Shown piece after piece: positions 15,272-23,145 of a stretch of 64,000 nt of DNA; positions within the stretch are counted from its first letter, which is position 1; each line of letters begins with the position of its first letter. The notes under the pieces were generated by a model. That model ran no database searches, was not told the DNA's origin, and saw nothing but the letters and a program-made list of their open reading frames with translations. Source of the stretch: Nonomuraea polychroma (lineage in GTDB: Bacteria; Actinomycetota; Actinomycetes; Streptosporangiales; Streptosporangiaceae); NCBI RefSeq assembly GCF_004011505.1, contig NZ_SAUN01000001.1:9017501-9081500 (forward strand), in the 5' to 3' direction. The translations under genes were made by a program, and so were the position numbers.

Positions 15272-16159
15272 ATGGGCGACATGACCGAAATATTCGATAG
15301 CGATTCGCTCCAATCCGGGCCGACCACGCTGAGGCTCCTCATCGGCGCGCAGCTGCGCCGGCTCCGCGAAGCGCGCGGCATCACTCGCGAGGACGCCGGC
15401 TACGCCATCCGCGGCTCGCATTCCAAGATCAGCCGCATGGAGTCCGGGCGCACCAGCTTCAAGGCACGTGACGTGGCCGACCTGCTCACCCTCTACGGCG
15501 TGACCGACGACGCCGAGCGCGCGAGCCTGCTCGCCCTCGTCCGGCAGGCCAACGCACCGAGCTGGTGGCACGAATACCGCGACGTGATCCCCGACTGGTT
15601 CGAGCCGTACCTCGGGCTCGAGCACGACGCCGCGCTGATCCGTACCTATGAGGTGCAGTTCGTCCCTGGTCTGCTGCAGACCAGGGACTACGCCCATGCC
15701 ATCATCGCGCAGGGCCACGAGCACGACTCCACCGAGCAGCTCGAGCGCCGGGTCGAGGTGCGGATGCGCCGCCAGGAGATGCTCGCCCCGCCCACGCGGC
15801 GCAAACTCTGGGTCGTGCTGGACGAAGGCGCGCTGCGCCGACGGGTCGGCAGTGAGGCCATCATGCGGGCGCAGTTCGAGCACCTCGCCCGGATGGCCGA
15901 GCAGCCGCACATCACCCTGCAGATCTTCCCGTTCGCCGCGGGCAGCGCCATCGGCGGCGTCGGGCCCGTCACCATGCTGCGTTTCGCGCAGAAGGAGCTG
16001 GACGACGTCGTCTACCTCGAACACCTCACCGGCGCCCAATACCTGACCAGGGAGAGCGACGTCCGGCACTACCGCCATCTGCTGAACGAGCTCGGCATCC
16101 ACGCCGCACCCCCGGCCGAAACCCCGACCTTGCTGGATCAGCTCATCGAGAAGTTGTAG
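15272..16159 (+). CDS. XRE-type regulator with DUF5753 domain
   Basis: A 295-residue protein. An N-terminal helix-turn-helix (LGAQLRRLREARGITREDAGY-like, then HSKISRMESGR, residues 24-62) is followed by the DUF5753 ligand-type domain (EPYLGLEHDAALIRTYEVQFVPGLLQT, then LQIFPFAAG). Such regulators are abundant in streptomycetes and relatives and are normally followed by a small DUF397 gene; I found none in the next 280 bases. Start at ATG 15272; an ATG three codons later is equally possible. Confidence 0.88.
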   Translation: MGDMTEIFDSDSLQSGPTTLRLLIGAQLRRLREARGITREDAGYAIRGSHSKISRMESGRTSFKARDVADLLTLYGVTDDAERASLLALVRQANAPSWWHEYRDVIPDWFEPYLGLEHDAALIRTYEVQFVPGLLQTRDYAHAIIAQGHEHDSTEQLERRVEVRMRRQEMLAPPTRRKLWVVLDEGALRRRVGSEAIMRAQFEHLARMAEQPHITLQIFPFAAGSAIGGVGPVTMLRFAQKELDDVVYLEHLTGAQYLTRESDVRHYRHLLNELGIHAAPPAETPTLLDQLIEKL

Positions 16160-16445
16160 ACCTGCCGCACGCCGCCCCTACACCCCCGCCGGCTCACGAC
16201 CCGCGCCGTCGCCCTACGACGCGACCCCGGCCCGGCCAGTGGCACACGCCTGGACACCGACTGGCCCGGCAGCTCACGGCCACCCGTCAGGCCAGGCCGA
16301 CGGGCGATGACCGGTCACCCCCATCGACGAACCACCGGCCGCTGGGCCGGGACGCTGGTCGCGGCCGCCCACCACGCCGGGCGGGTGCGCCGCAAGCACT
16401 GGGCCGGGGACGGGCGACGGCGCCCTCCTCCTGGGGGTGGGTGGG

Positions 16446-16892
16446 TCAGGGGTGGTCGGTGAAGTGGTCCAGAGCGGCCGAGAGGCGGTGGAGGGCCTCC
16501 AGGCATTGCCTCGCCTGGTCCAGCCCCAGCTCACCCACCAGACGGTCGGCGAGCTCTTGGTGCCCGGGGGCGATCTTGGCGATCGCCTCCCGGCCGGCCG
16601 CCGTCGGCTGGAGCAGCTTGGCGCGGCGGTGCGCCGGGTTGGGGCGGTATTCGGCCAGCCCCCGCTCCACCAGCAGGTCCGCGATGCGCTGCACCCCTTG
16701 CCTGGTCATCCCCATGACCCTGGCGATCCCGGCCACCGGCAGGGGCTCGCGCAGGACCGCGCCGAGCACCTGCCACCACGCCGGTGTGATCCCCGCGGGC
16801 CTGGCCAGCCCCTCCGCGATCTGGAGGAACTGGCCGTTGAGCCGGAACGCCCCCAGCGCCAGGCCGGACAGCAATTCCGACGTCTCGCTCAT
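16446..16892 (-). CDS. MarR-family transcriptional regulator
   Basis: A 148-residue winged-helix protein: VAGIARVMGMTRQGVQRIADLLVERGL is the recognition helix region and EYRPNPAHRRAKLLQPTAAG the wing. It overlaps the DJ-1-type gene by 4 bases (ATGA at 16889-16892), so the two are one operon. Two palindromes at the operon start (17506-17540) are the likely binding sites, implying autorepression. The ligand is unknown; pairing with a DJ-1 protein suggests oxidative or electrophile stress. Confidence 0.9.
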   Translation of the reverse strand: MSETSELLSGLALGAFRLNGQFLQIAEGLARPAGITPAWWQVLGAVLREPLPVAGIARVMGMTRQGVQRIADLLVERGLAEYRPNPAHRRAKLLQPTAAGREAIAKIAPGHQELADRLVGELGLDQARQCLEALHRLSAALDHFTDHP

Positions 16893-17506
16893 GCCGCCAT
16901 CAACACCTCGTAGGCGGAGGCATCACTCCTGCTGAAGAGCCGGAACCAGGCGTCCAGCACCTCGGGCCGGTAGATGTCCAGCCGCCGGAAGATCTCCCTG
17001 GCGAACGCGACAGGCTCCGTGGGCCCGGCCGTGATGAGGTCGCCGTCGAGCACCGCGTCCTGGTCCAGGTAACGTTTGGCGCCGGCGTAGCCCTCCTGCG
17101 CCTCCAGGTATTGCACGACGGCGCTGGTGTGCTCGCGCTCGTCCAGCAGCCCTTCCCTGGCCAGCCCGGCCGTGGCGCCGCAGATGGCCGCGACCGGCAC
17201 GCCGGCCTCCAGGAACTCGCGGGCCTTGCGTGCGAACGGCGCCAGCTCCTCCCCCGCGTCCCACAGATCGGCCCCCGGCAGGATCAGCAGCGCACTGTCG
17301 GCCGGAGACAGCTGGTCGAGCGCGAGGTCGGGGGTGATGCGCAGCCCGCCCATGCTGACGACGGGGTCTGTGGTCAGGCCCACGGTGACGATCTCATAGG
17401 CGCCGGGCTCGCGCCGGAAGCGCCCGCTGCGCAGATGCGCGGTGGCGTGACCGGTCTCCCAGTCGGCGAGCGTGTCGTAAACAGCGTGGTGAACGATTTC
17501 CTTCAT
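16889..17506 (-). CDS. DJ-1/PfpI family protein
   Basis: A 205-residue glutamine amidotransferase-like protein. The nucleophile elbow is VAAICGATAGLA with Cys in the expected place, and DSALLILPGADLWD precedes it. Members act as glyoxalase III-type enzymes, deglycase-like stress proteins or transcription regulators; here there is no DNA-binding domain. First gene of a two-gene operon with a MarR regulator. The start codon at 17504-17506 overlaps the first operator palindrome. Confidence 0.87.
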   Translation of the reverse strand: MKEIVHHAVYDTLADWETGHATAHLRSGRFRREPGAYEIVTVGLTTDPVVSMGGLRITPDLALDQLSPADSALLILPGADLWDAGEELAPFARKAREFLEAGVPVAAICGATAGLAREGLLDEREHTSAVVQYLEAQEGYAGAKRYLDQDAVLDGDLITAGPTEPVAFAREIFRRLDIYRPEVLDAWFRLFSRSDASAYEVLMAA

Positions 17507-17540
17507 GACAGTATCTTGTCATTTCGACAGCATGCTGTCA
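17506..17540. promoter_or_regulatory. Two palindromic operators for the MarR/DJ-1 operon
   Basis: TGACA(gtatct)TGTCA at 17506-17521 and the perfect 14-bp palindrome GACAGCATGCTGTC at 17526-17539 share the TGACAG half-site and are centred about 19 bases apart. They cover the start codon of the DJ-1-type gene and lie just upstream of the divergent NERD gene at 17568. They are the best candidates for binding by the MarR protein and could affect both directions. Confidence 0.7.
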
Positions 17541-17567
17541 ATAGGATTGCGTGCGAGGATAGGGCCC

Positions 17568-18917
17568 ATGGCAGAGATCGTCGGCGGAGGACATCCGGTC
17601 AATGACGCCGAGCGGCGCGTCATCGCGTATCTGCGCGACCACGCACCCTCCGACTGGCTGCTGCTGCACAACATCGAGGTCCCGCGCGGCCCCGACGTCT
17701 TCGAGGTCGACCTGCTCGTGCTGACCGGCCACTCGCTGGTGGTCGTCGACGTCAAGGGCACCCGAGGGCGGATCGAGGTGTCGGGCACGCGGTGGTTCCC
17801 GCCGCGCAGGGAGGCGTTCGGCTCTCCTGTGGCCAAGCTGCGGGGCACGGCCAAGGCGCTGAAGGGCCTGTTGGTGTCCAAGGCCACCCAGCTCGAACGC
17901 GTCTACGTCGACAGCCTGGTCGTGCTCACCTCGCCGGACGCCGAGCTGATCGATCCGGCCGGGCGCGACGCGGTCAACGTCACGACCCTGCCCGGCCTCC
18001 TGGCGACGCTGAGCGACGCCTCGCGGGTCAGGCGCGGGTGCAGCCCGGACGCGCGGCCGTACATGACCGCGATTCTCGACGCGCTCAACCAGACCGTGCG
18101 CCGCAGCACCGCACCGCCCAGGTTCGGCAACTGGGAGGTGGAGGAGCAGCTCGGCGGCGACACCAAGGTCACCGAATACCGGGCGTTCAACGTGACGCTA
18201 CCGGGCAGCGAGACCGTGCTGCTCCGCGTCTACCAGGCCGATCCTCTGGCCGATCAGGAGGCGAGGGCGGCCGAGCGGCAGCGCATCGCCAATGCTTACC
18301 AGACGCTGGCCAGGATCCCCCCGCATCCGTGCGTGGTGCGCTCGCGCGACTTCTTCGCCATCGACGACGAGAGCCGGTTCGTGCTGGTGCTCGATGACGT
18401 GCACGGGCAGGCGCTGCACCTGTCGCTGGGCCGGGGCGCCCGGATGGGCGTGATCCAGGACCTGCTGCGCGGGCTGGCGCACGCGCACGCCAACGGCGTC
18501 GTGCACCGGGCGCTCACGCCTGCCTGCGTGCTGGTCACCGACGACGGGCACGCGGTGCTGACCGGATTCGACTACGCCAAGCCGGGGCCGCGCAACTACA
18601 CCGTCGCCCACGAGCTCGGCAATGTGCTGGACGCGCATTACGTGGCGCCGGAGTGCCAGGCGCGGCCCGACAGGATGACGACCGCGTCCGACGTGTACGC
18701 GGCCGGAGCGATCGCCTACCAGTTGCTCACCGGGGAGTTGCCGACGAGCGCCGACGCCCAGGGCGGCCCTGACGTCCCCGAGGTGGTGCGGCGCATGCTC
18801 GACCACTCCCCCGCCAAGCGGCCCGCCGCCGCGGAGGCGCTGCACGCCCTGCAGGCCCCGCCCGCCCAGGAGTCACGGCTCAGACGCCTGATGCGTCGCA
18901 TAGTGTCCGGATCATGA
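17568..18917 (+). CDS. NERD nuclease-like domain fused to a serine/threonine pseudokinase
   Basis: A 449-residue soluble protein. Residues 10-170 form a NERD domain with E46/D48 in FEVDLLVL and D61-x-K63 in VVVDVKG, the metal and catalytic pattern of PD-(D/E)xK-type nucleases. Residues 187-430 have a protein kinase fold with the APE motif (YVAPEC) and helix F SDVYAAG. The catalytic residues are lost: VAIK Lys is R220, HRD reads HRA (A315), the loop Asn is C320, and DFG reads GFD (333-335). So the kinase part is probably a scaffold or sensor. The start ATG at 17568 is 28 bases after the operators. Overlaps the acetyltransferase gene by 4 bases. NERD-kinase fusions also occur in BREX (PglW), but no BREX gene is near. 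Confidence 0.85.
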   Translation: MAEIVGGGHPVNDAERRVIAYLRDHAPSDWLLLHNIEVPRGPDVFEVDLLVLTGHSLVVVDVKGTRGRIEVSGTRWFPPRREAFGSPVAKLRGTAKALKGLLVSKATQLERVYVDSLVVLTSPDAELIDPAGRDAVNVTTLPGLLATLSDASRVRRGCSPDARPYMTAILDALNQTVRRSTAPPRFGNWEVEEQLGGDTKVTEYRAFNVTLPGSETVLLRVYQADPLADQEARAAERQRIANAYQTLARIPPHPCVVRSRDFFAIDDESRFVLVLDDVHGQALHLSLGRGARMGVIQDLLRGLAHAHANGVVHRALTPACVLVTDDGHAVLTGFDYAKPGPRNYTVAHELGNVLDAHYVAPECQARPDRMTTASDVYAAGAIAYQLLTGELPTSADAQGGPDVPEVVRRMLDHSPAKRPAAAEALHALQAPPAQESRLRRLMRRIVSGS

Positions 18918-19432
18918 CCATCAAGCTCCGTGCCGTCGACGAGGACGACCTGCCCTTCCTCTACAAGCTCACCAGCGACCCCGACCACACCGGCATCCAC
19001 CAGTGGTACGGCTGGCAGAACCCGCACCGCCTGCGCCGGCGCTGGGAGGACGACGGCCTGGTCGGCGACGAGGGCGGCATGCTGATCATCACGAAGGACG
19101 ACGACCGGGCCGGCTTCGTCTCGTGGCGCAAGCAGATCACCAGCCGGGCCAGTTTCTCCTGGTCGATGGGGCTGATCGTGGCACCGGAATTCCGCGGCAA
19201 GGGCTACGGCACCGAGGCACAGAAGCTGATCGTGCGTTACCTGTTCGATCACTCGACCGTCAACAGAATCGAGGCCGCCACCGAGATCGGCAACCTCTCC
19301 GAGCAGCGGGCGCTGGAGAAGGCCGGGTTCACCCGCGAGGGCGTGCTGCGCGGGTCCGGGTTCCGCGCGGGGAGGTGGCACGACGGCGTGCTCTACGGCA
19401 TCGTCCGCGCCGACCTCGACGGCGAGCTCTGA
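18914..19432 (+). CDS. GNAT acetyltransferase, RimJ/RimL-like
   Basis: A 172-residue acetyltransferase. LIVAPEFRGKGYGTEAQKLIVRYLF is the acetyl-CoA binding region (R/Q-x-x-G-x-G/A as RGKGYG), and ATEIGNLSEQRALEKAGFTREG is the Rim-type C-terminal signature. It would acetylate a protein N-terminus, amino group or small molecule. The ATG overlaps the stop of the NERD-pseudokinase gene (ATGA at 18914-18917), which indicates translational coupling and a shared role. Confidence 0.9.
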   Translation: MTIKLRAVDEDDLPFLYKLTSDPDHTGIHQWYGWQNPHRLRRRWEDDGLVGDEGGMLIITKDDDRAGFVSWRKQITSRASFSWSMGLIVAPEFRGKGYGTEAQKLIVRYLFDHSTVNRIEAATEIGNLSEQRALEKAGFTREGVLRGSGFRAGRWHDGVLYGIVRADLDGEL

Positions 19433-19452
19433 GTGCTCACTCGCCCACCGGG

Positions 19453-20256
19453 CTACACCTGGGTGATGGTGTCCAGGACGTCGATGACGTACAGCCGGGG
19501 CTGCTCACCCGGGGACGGCACCGCCATGCGGCAGCCGACCCGCTGCCCGACCAGCGCGTTGAGCCAGGACTGAGGCACCGCCCCGTGCCTCAGCGGGTAC
19601 GCGACCGGTCCGCCCCGCCGGTAGGAGGAGTCCACGACCATGCGGGACGGCCAGGACGCGGCCACGTATTGGACGACCACCTTCGCGCCGGCCACGATCT
19701 CCCGCCCGGAGCCGTCGATGAGCATGCGGGGCGGCGCGGCGGGCGTGAGGTCGGCGGGGACGACCGGCAGCGTCCGGCCGACCAGGCGGGCGTCGGGCGG
19801 GTATCCGCCCAGGATGTCGAAGACCACCACGAGCGGGTCCGCGGGTGCGACGCCGGTCGCCGGCACGTCGGGCCCCAGTGCCTCGGCGGCCGGGCCGACC
19901 AGCATGACCCGGCTGCCCGCCGGGTGGCCGATGAGCGAGCGCCGCCAGGTCTCCGCCACCTGCCTGCCGTCGAAGACCACCGTGGTGGGCTGGTCGGCGT
20001 CGTACGTGCTGGAATACGGCTGATTGCCGTACCAGCGCCGGATGTCCACGTCGGCGAGCACCACGTCCCCAGGCAACGTACGCCGCCCACTCCCCACCGA
20101 CACCACCGTGATCCGCGACGTGCGTCCCGGATCACCCTTGGGGATGGCGACGACCGGCTTGTTGCCGACCGCGCCGGTGACAACGGGCTGTGTGCCCTCC
20201 TCGGCCAGACCACACGAGGTGGCGACCATGAGGACGGCAGGCCAGAACAGGCGCAC
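19453..20256 (-). CDS. FKBP-type peptidyl-prolyl isomerase lipoprotein, two domains
   Basis: A 267-residue exported protein starting at GTG with GGAGG 6 bases upstream. The N-terminus MRLFWPAVLMVATSC ends in a lipobox-like VATSC, so a membrane-anchored lipoprotein is likely. Two FKBP-like units follow: GDVVLADVDIRRWYGNQPYSSTYD with WRRSLIGHPAGSRVMLVGP, and GAKVVVQYVAASWPSRMVVDSSY with WLNALVGQRVGCRMAVPSP. The first unit is divergent and may be inactive. Role: folding of exported proteins. Convergent with the acetyltransferase gene. Confidence 0.87.
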   Translation of the reverse strand: MRLFWPAVLMVATSCGLAEEGTQPVVTGAVGNKPVVAIPKGDPGRTSRITVVSVGSGRRTLPGDVVLADVDIRRWYGNQPYSSTYDADQPTTVVFDGRQVAETWRRSLIGHPAGSRVMLVGPAAEALGPDVPATGVAPADPLVVVFDILGGYPPDARLVGRTLPVVPADLTPAAPPRMLIDGSGREIVAGAKVVVQYVAASWPSRMVVDSSYRRGGPVAYPLRHGAVPQSWLNALVGQRVGCRMAVPSPGEQPRLYVIDVLDTITQV

Positions 20257-20395
20257 GATAATCCTCCAATCCGGAGGAATTACTAGCCCCGATGCGTAAA
20301 AGGAAAGCTTCCGGTCTGGCCATCTCCCGACAAAGGGCGCGGGAGACTAAGGCCGTGAGCGAGCGGAGCGAGCGAACCAATAGACACAGCAGCAT

Positions 20396-20428
20396 GCTCA
20401 CAGGGCCGACGAAGGAGGCCCTGTGAGC
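20396..20428 (+). promoter_or_regulatory. Hairpin enclosing the ribosome-binding site and start codon of the DUF2293 gene
   Basis: GCTCACAGGGCC (20396-20407) and GGCCCTGTGAGC (20417-20428) form a perfect 12-bp stem with a 9-base loop. The Shine-Dalgarno bases GAAGGAGG (20411-20418) lie in the loop and the first two stem positions, and the GTG start (20423-20425) is inside the 3' arm. In mRNA this should block initiation unless the stem is opened. Confidence 0.65.
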
Positions 20429-21466
20429 AAGCCCAACTTGGCGCGTAGAGTCGCCGACGCGGCCGAGATCGCGCTGACCACCCGCAAGTACGTGACGTTC
20501 ATCGACGTGGTCACGGGCCTGCGCTGGCTGCACTCCAGGCACGTGGACACCTGGCGGCAGGGCCGGGTGGCCACGCTGGCCGAGCTGGCGGACGTGGACG
20601 AGGACCGCCTGCTCGCCACGGTGGCGCTGCTGAAGGAGTGGGCCCTGGCCAGAGGGCTCAAGCCGGTGGACACCCCGTACGTGGCGGGCACCCGCGACCG
20701 TCGCGAGCTGCGGTTCACCGCCCGCCACCCCCAGGAGCCGTTCCGCGTCCACTGGGTCTCCCCCGACCTCGGCGAGGCGAGGCTGCGCCGCCTCACCGAG
20801 CGGCAGAGCAAGGCGCCCGACCTGGTGGCGGTGGCCCCGCTGAACGACTGGACGTGCGCGGGTTGCGGCGACACCGGCCCCTACCTGATCATGGAGGAGG
20901 CTCAGCCGCACTGCCTGACCTGCGCCGACATGGACCATCTCGTGTTCCTCCCGGCCGGCAACGCGGCGCTCAGCCGCCGCGCCAAGCAGGAGAGCGGCCT
21001 TTCGGCCGTGGTGATGCAGTTCAACCGGCGACGCAAGATCTACCAGCGCCTCGGCCTGCTGGTCGAGCAGGCGGCCCTGGACGCGGCCGAGGAACGGTGC
21101 CTGGCCGACGAGGAGGTGCGCCTGCGCCGCCGTGAGCGCGATCGGGTCCGCAGGGCCGAGCAGGACGTCGAGTTCCAGGCCCGCATGGCGGCCGAGATCG
21201 CCCGGCTGTTCCCCGGCTGCCCGCCGGCGCGGGCGCGCGAGATCGCCGAGCATGCCGGGCAGCGCGGCAGCGGCAGGGTGGGCCGGTCGGCGGCGGCCAA
21301 GGCGCTCGACGAGAACGCGATCACGCTGGCCGTGATCGCCTCCATCAGACACCTCGACACCGACTACGACAGCCTGCTGATGTCGGGCGTGCCCCGGATG
21401 GAGGCCCGGGACCTGATCAGGGACGCCATCGAAGGGAAGCTGGAGGAGTTCCGCCGCCGCGCTTAG
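20423..21466 (+). CDS. DUF2293 domain-containing protein
   Basis: A 347-residue protein. The C-terminal 90 residues (IARLFPGCPPARAREIAEHAG ... IRHLDTDYDSLLMSGVPRMEAR) match DUF2293, an uncharacterised domain of fungi and actinobacteria. A central zinc-ribbon-like unit, CAGCGDTGPY with CLTCADMDHL (about residues 150-175), precedes a charged helical segment (220-260). Starts at GTG with GAAGGAGG upstream, in a strong hairpin. Function unknown; the zinc ribbon and basic helices could bind nucleic acid. It overlaps the convergent kynU stop by 4 bases. Confidence 0.8.
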   Translation: MSKPNLARRVADAAEIALTTRKYVTFIDVVTGLRWLHSRHVDTWRQGRVATLAELADVDEDRLLATVALLKEWALARGLKPVDTPYVAGTRDRRELRFTARHPQEPFRVHWVSPDLGEARLRRLTERQSKAPDLVAVAPLNDWTCAGCGDTGPYLIMEEAQPHCLTCADMDHLVFLPAGNAALSRRAKQESGLSAVVMQFNRRRKIYQRLGLLVEQAALDAAEERCLADEEVRLRRRERDRVRRAEQDVEFQARMAAEIARLFPGCPPARAREIAEHAGQRGSGRVGRSAAAKALDENAITLAVIASIRHLDTDYDSLLMSGVPRMEARDLIRDAIEGKLEEFRRRA

Positions 21467-22659
21467 GTGACGGCCAGCCGCTGGGCGTACTTCTCGTCCC
21501 GCCAGAGCTCCCGATCCAGCACCTCCCGGAGCGTGACGGCCGCGTCGTAGACGTCGGCGTAGCGGATGTACAGCGGCGCGAAGCCGAACCTGAGCACGTC
21601 CGGCGCCCGGAAGTCCCCGTGCACGCCCCGGTCGATCAGCGCCCGCATGATCGGGTAGCCGTCGGCGTGGCGCAGGCTCACCTGGCTGCCCCGCGCGGCG
21701 GGGTCGGCAGGCGAGACCAGCTCCAGCGCGTCGCCGACGAGCTCGACGAAGAGCGACGTCAACGCCATGCTCTTGGCGCGAACCTGGTCCATCGGCACGC
21801 GCTCCCACACGTCCAGGGCCGCCTCCAGCGCCGCGAACGACAACACATGCGGGGTGCCCACCGCGAACCGCCTGATCCCCTCGGCCGGGCGGTAATCGGG
21901 CTCGAACGCGAACGGCTCGGCGTGCCCGTGCCAGCCCGACAACACGTTCTCGGCGGTGGCGTGGTGGCGCGGGTTGACGTAGAGGAACGCGGGCGCGCCG
22001 GGACCGGCGTTCAGGTACTTGTACGTGCATCCGAGCGCGAAATCCGCCTCGGACACGTCCACCTCCATGGCGCCCACGCTGTGGCACAGGTCCCAGACCA
22101 TGAGCGCCCCGGCCTCCTGCACGCGGGCGGTGATCGAGGGCACGTCGTGGCGCGCACCGGTCCGGTAGTCCACCTCCGACAGCAGCACCACGGCCGCGTC
22201 GTCGAAACGCCCGGCCGCGAAGTCGCGGATCTCGTAGCCGCCGAGCAGTCCGGCCAGCCCTTGCACCATGTAGTGGTCGGTGGGGAAGTTCTGGACGTCG
22301 GAGACGATCACCCGGCGCTCGGGACGCAGCCGCAGCGCGGCCGCCACCGCCTGGTAGATCGCAATCGAGGTCGTGTTGCCCACCACGACCTGGCCGGGGC
22401 CCGCGCCGATCAGCGGGGCCAGCCGGTCGCCGACGGTCAGCGGCTGGCCATACCAGCCGGCCTGGTTCCAGCCGCCGACCAGTTGCCCGCCCCACTCGTC
22501 CTGGACGGCGCGCCGCACCCGCTCGGCGGCGTGGCGGGGCAACGCGCCGAGCGAGTTGCCCACGAGGTAGACGACGCCTTCCGGAAGCACGAACTCGTCC
22601 CGGAACGCACGCAGCGGGTCGCCGGCGTCGAGGGCGAGACAGTGGTCGCGGTCTATCAC
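21463..22659 (-). CDS. kynU: Kynureninase
   Basis: A 398-residue PLP enzyme of aminotransferase class V. K214 in CTYKYLNAGPG is the PLP lysine; the kynureninase-specific YLVGNSLGALP, FPTDHYMVQG and WDLCHSVGAMEVD are present. It cleaves kynurenine or 3-hydroxykynurenine to (3-hydroxy)anthranilate and alanine. GTG start at 22659 with GGAG 7 bases upstream. Last gene of a four-gene operon with 2-aminomuconate pathway enzymes, so its substrate is probably 3-hydroxykynurenine on the route to 2-aminomuconate rather than anthranilate. Confidence 0.95.
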   Translation of the reverse strand: MIDRDHCLALDAGDPLRAFRDEFVLPEGVVYLVGNSLGALPRHAAERVRRAVQDEWGGQLVGGWNQAGWYGQPLTVGDRLAPLIGAGPGQVVVGNTTSIAIYQAVAAALRLRPERRVIVSDVQNFPTDHYMVQGLAGLLGGYEIRDFAAGRFDDAAVVLLSEVDYRTGARHDVPSITARVQEAGALMVWDLCHSVGAMEVDVSEADFALGCTYKYLNAGPGAPAFLYVNPRHHATAENVLSGWHGHAEPFAFEPDYRPAEGIRRFAVGTPHVLSFAALEAALDVWERVPMDQVRAKSMALTSLFVELVGDALELVSPADPAARGSQVSLRHADGYPIMRALIDRGVHGDFRAPDVLRFGFAPLYIRYADVYDAAVTLREVLDRELWRDEKYAQRLAVT

Positions 22660-22725
22660 CCGATTACTCCTGTATCCGATTTACACCATTCTGGTACGTC
22701 CGGGCGCACCAGATCTCACCGGGGA

Positions 22726-23145
22726 TCAGTCCTGCGGATGGTAGGCAACCGCCTGCATCTCGATGAGCAGGTGCGGGTGCGGCAGCTGGTGCACCGCGAC
22801 CGTGGTCCTGCTCGGCCCCTCCTCGTCGAAGAACTCGGCGTAGACCTCGTTGTAGCCCTTGAAGTCGTTCATGTTCACCAGGTAGGCCGTGATCTGCACG
22901 AGGTCGCCGAGCGAGCCGCCGGCGGCCTTGAGTATGTCGCCGATGTTCTCGATGACCGCCCTGGTCTGGGCGCGGATGTCCAGGTTCGTGGCTCCGTACT
23001 TGTCGACCTCGACGCCCACGAACGTGTCGTCGGGCCTGCGGCAGCTGGTGCCCGAGACGTACAGGAAGTCGCCTGCCCGCTTGACGTGCGGGAACCTGCC
23101 ACGCGGCGTGGCCTTCCCGGGCACCCGCATGCCCTTGCCCCTCAC
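22726..23145 (-). CDS. RidA-family 2-aminomuconate deaminase
   Basis: A RidA/YjgF protein of 139 residues from the GTG at 23145 (or 134 from ATG 23130). The pattern VSGTSCRRPDDTFVG, DIRAQTRAVIENIGDIL and QITAYLVNMNDFKGYNEVY matches the 2-aminomuconate deaminase branch, which hydrolyses 2-aminomuconate to 4-oxalocrotonate with loss of ammonia. The GTG overlaps the stop of the decarboxylase gene (GTGA), which supports that start. Neighbours in the same pathway on both sides make the assignment firm. Confidence 0.85.
   Translation of the reverse strand: MRGKGMRVPGKATPRGRFPHVKRAGDFLYVSGTSCRRPDDTFVGVEVDKYGATNLDIRAQTRAVIENIGDILKAAGGSLGDLVQITAYLVNMNDFKGYNEVYAEFFDEEGPSRTTVAVHQLPHPHLLIEMQAVAYHPQD

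Noticed and set aside
20132..22495. A 787-codon minus-strand frame across DUF2293 and kynU
   Set aside because: Frame passes through two well-supported genes on both strands with no own motif or ribosome-binding site.
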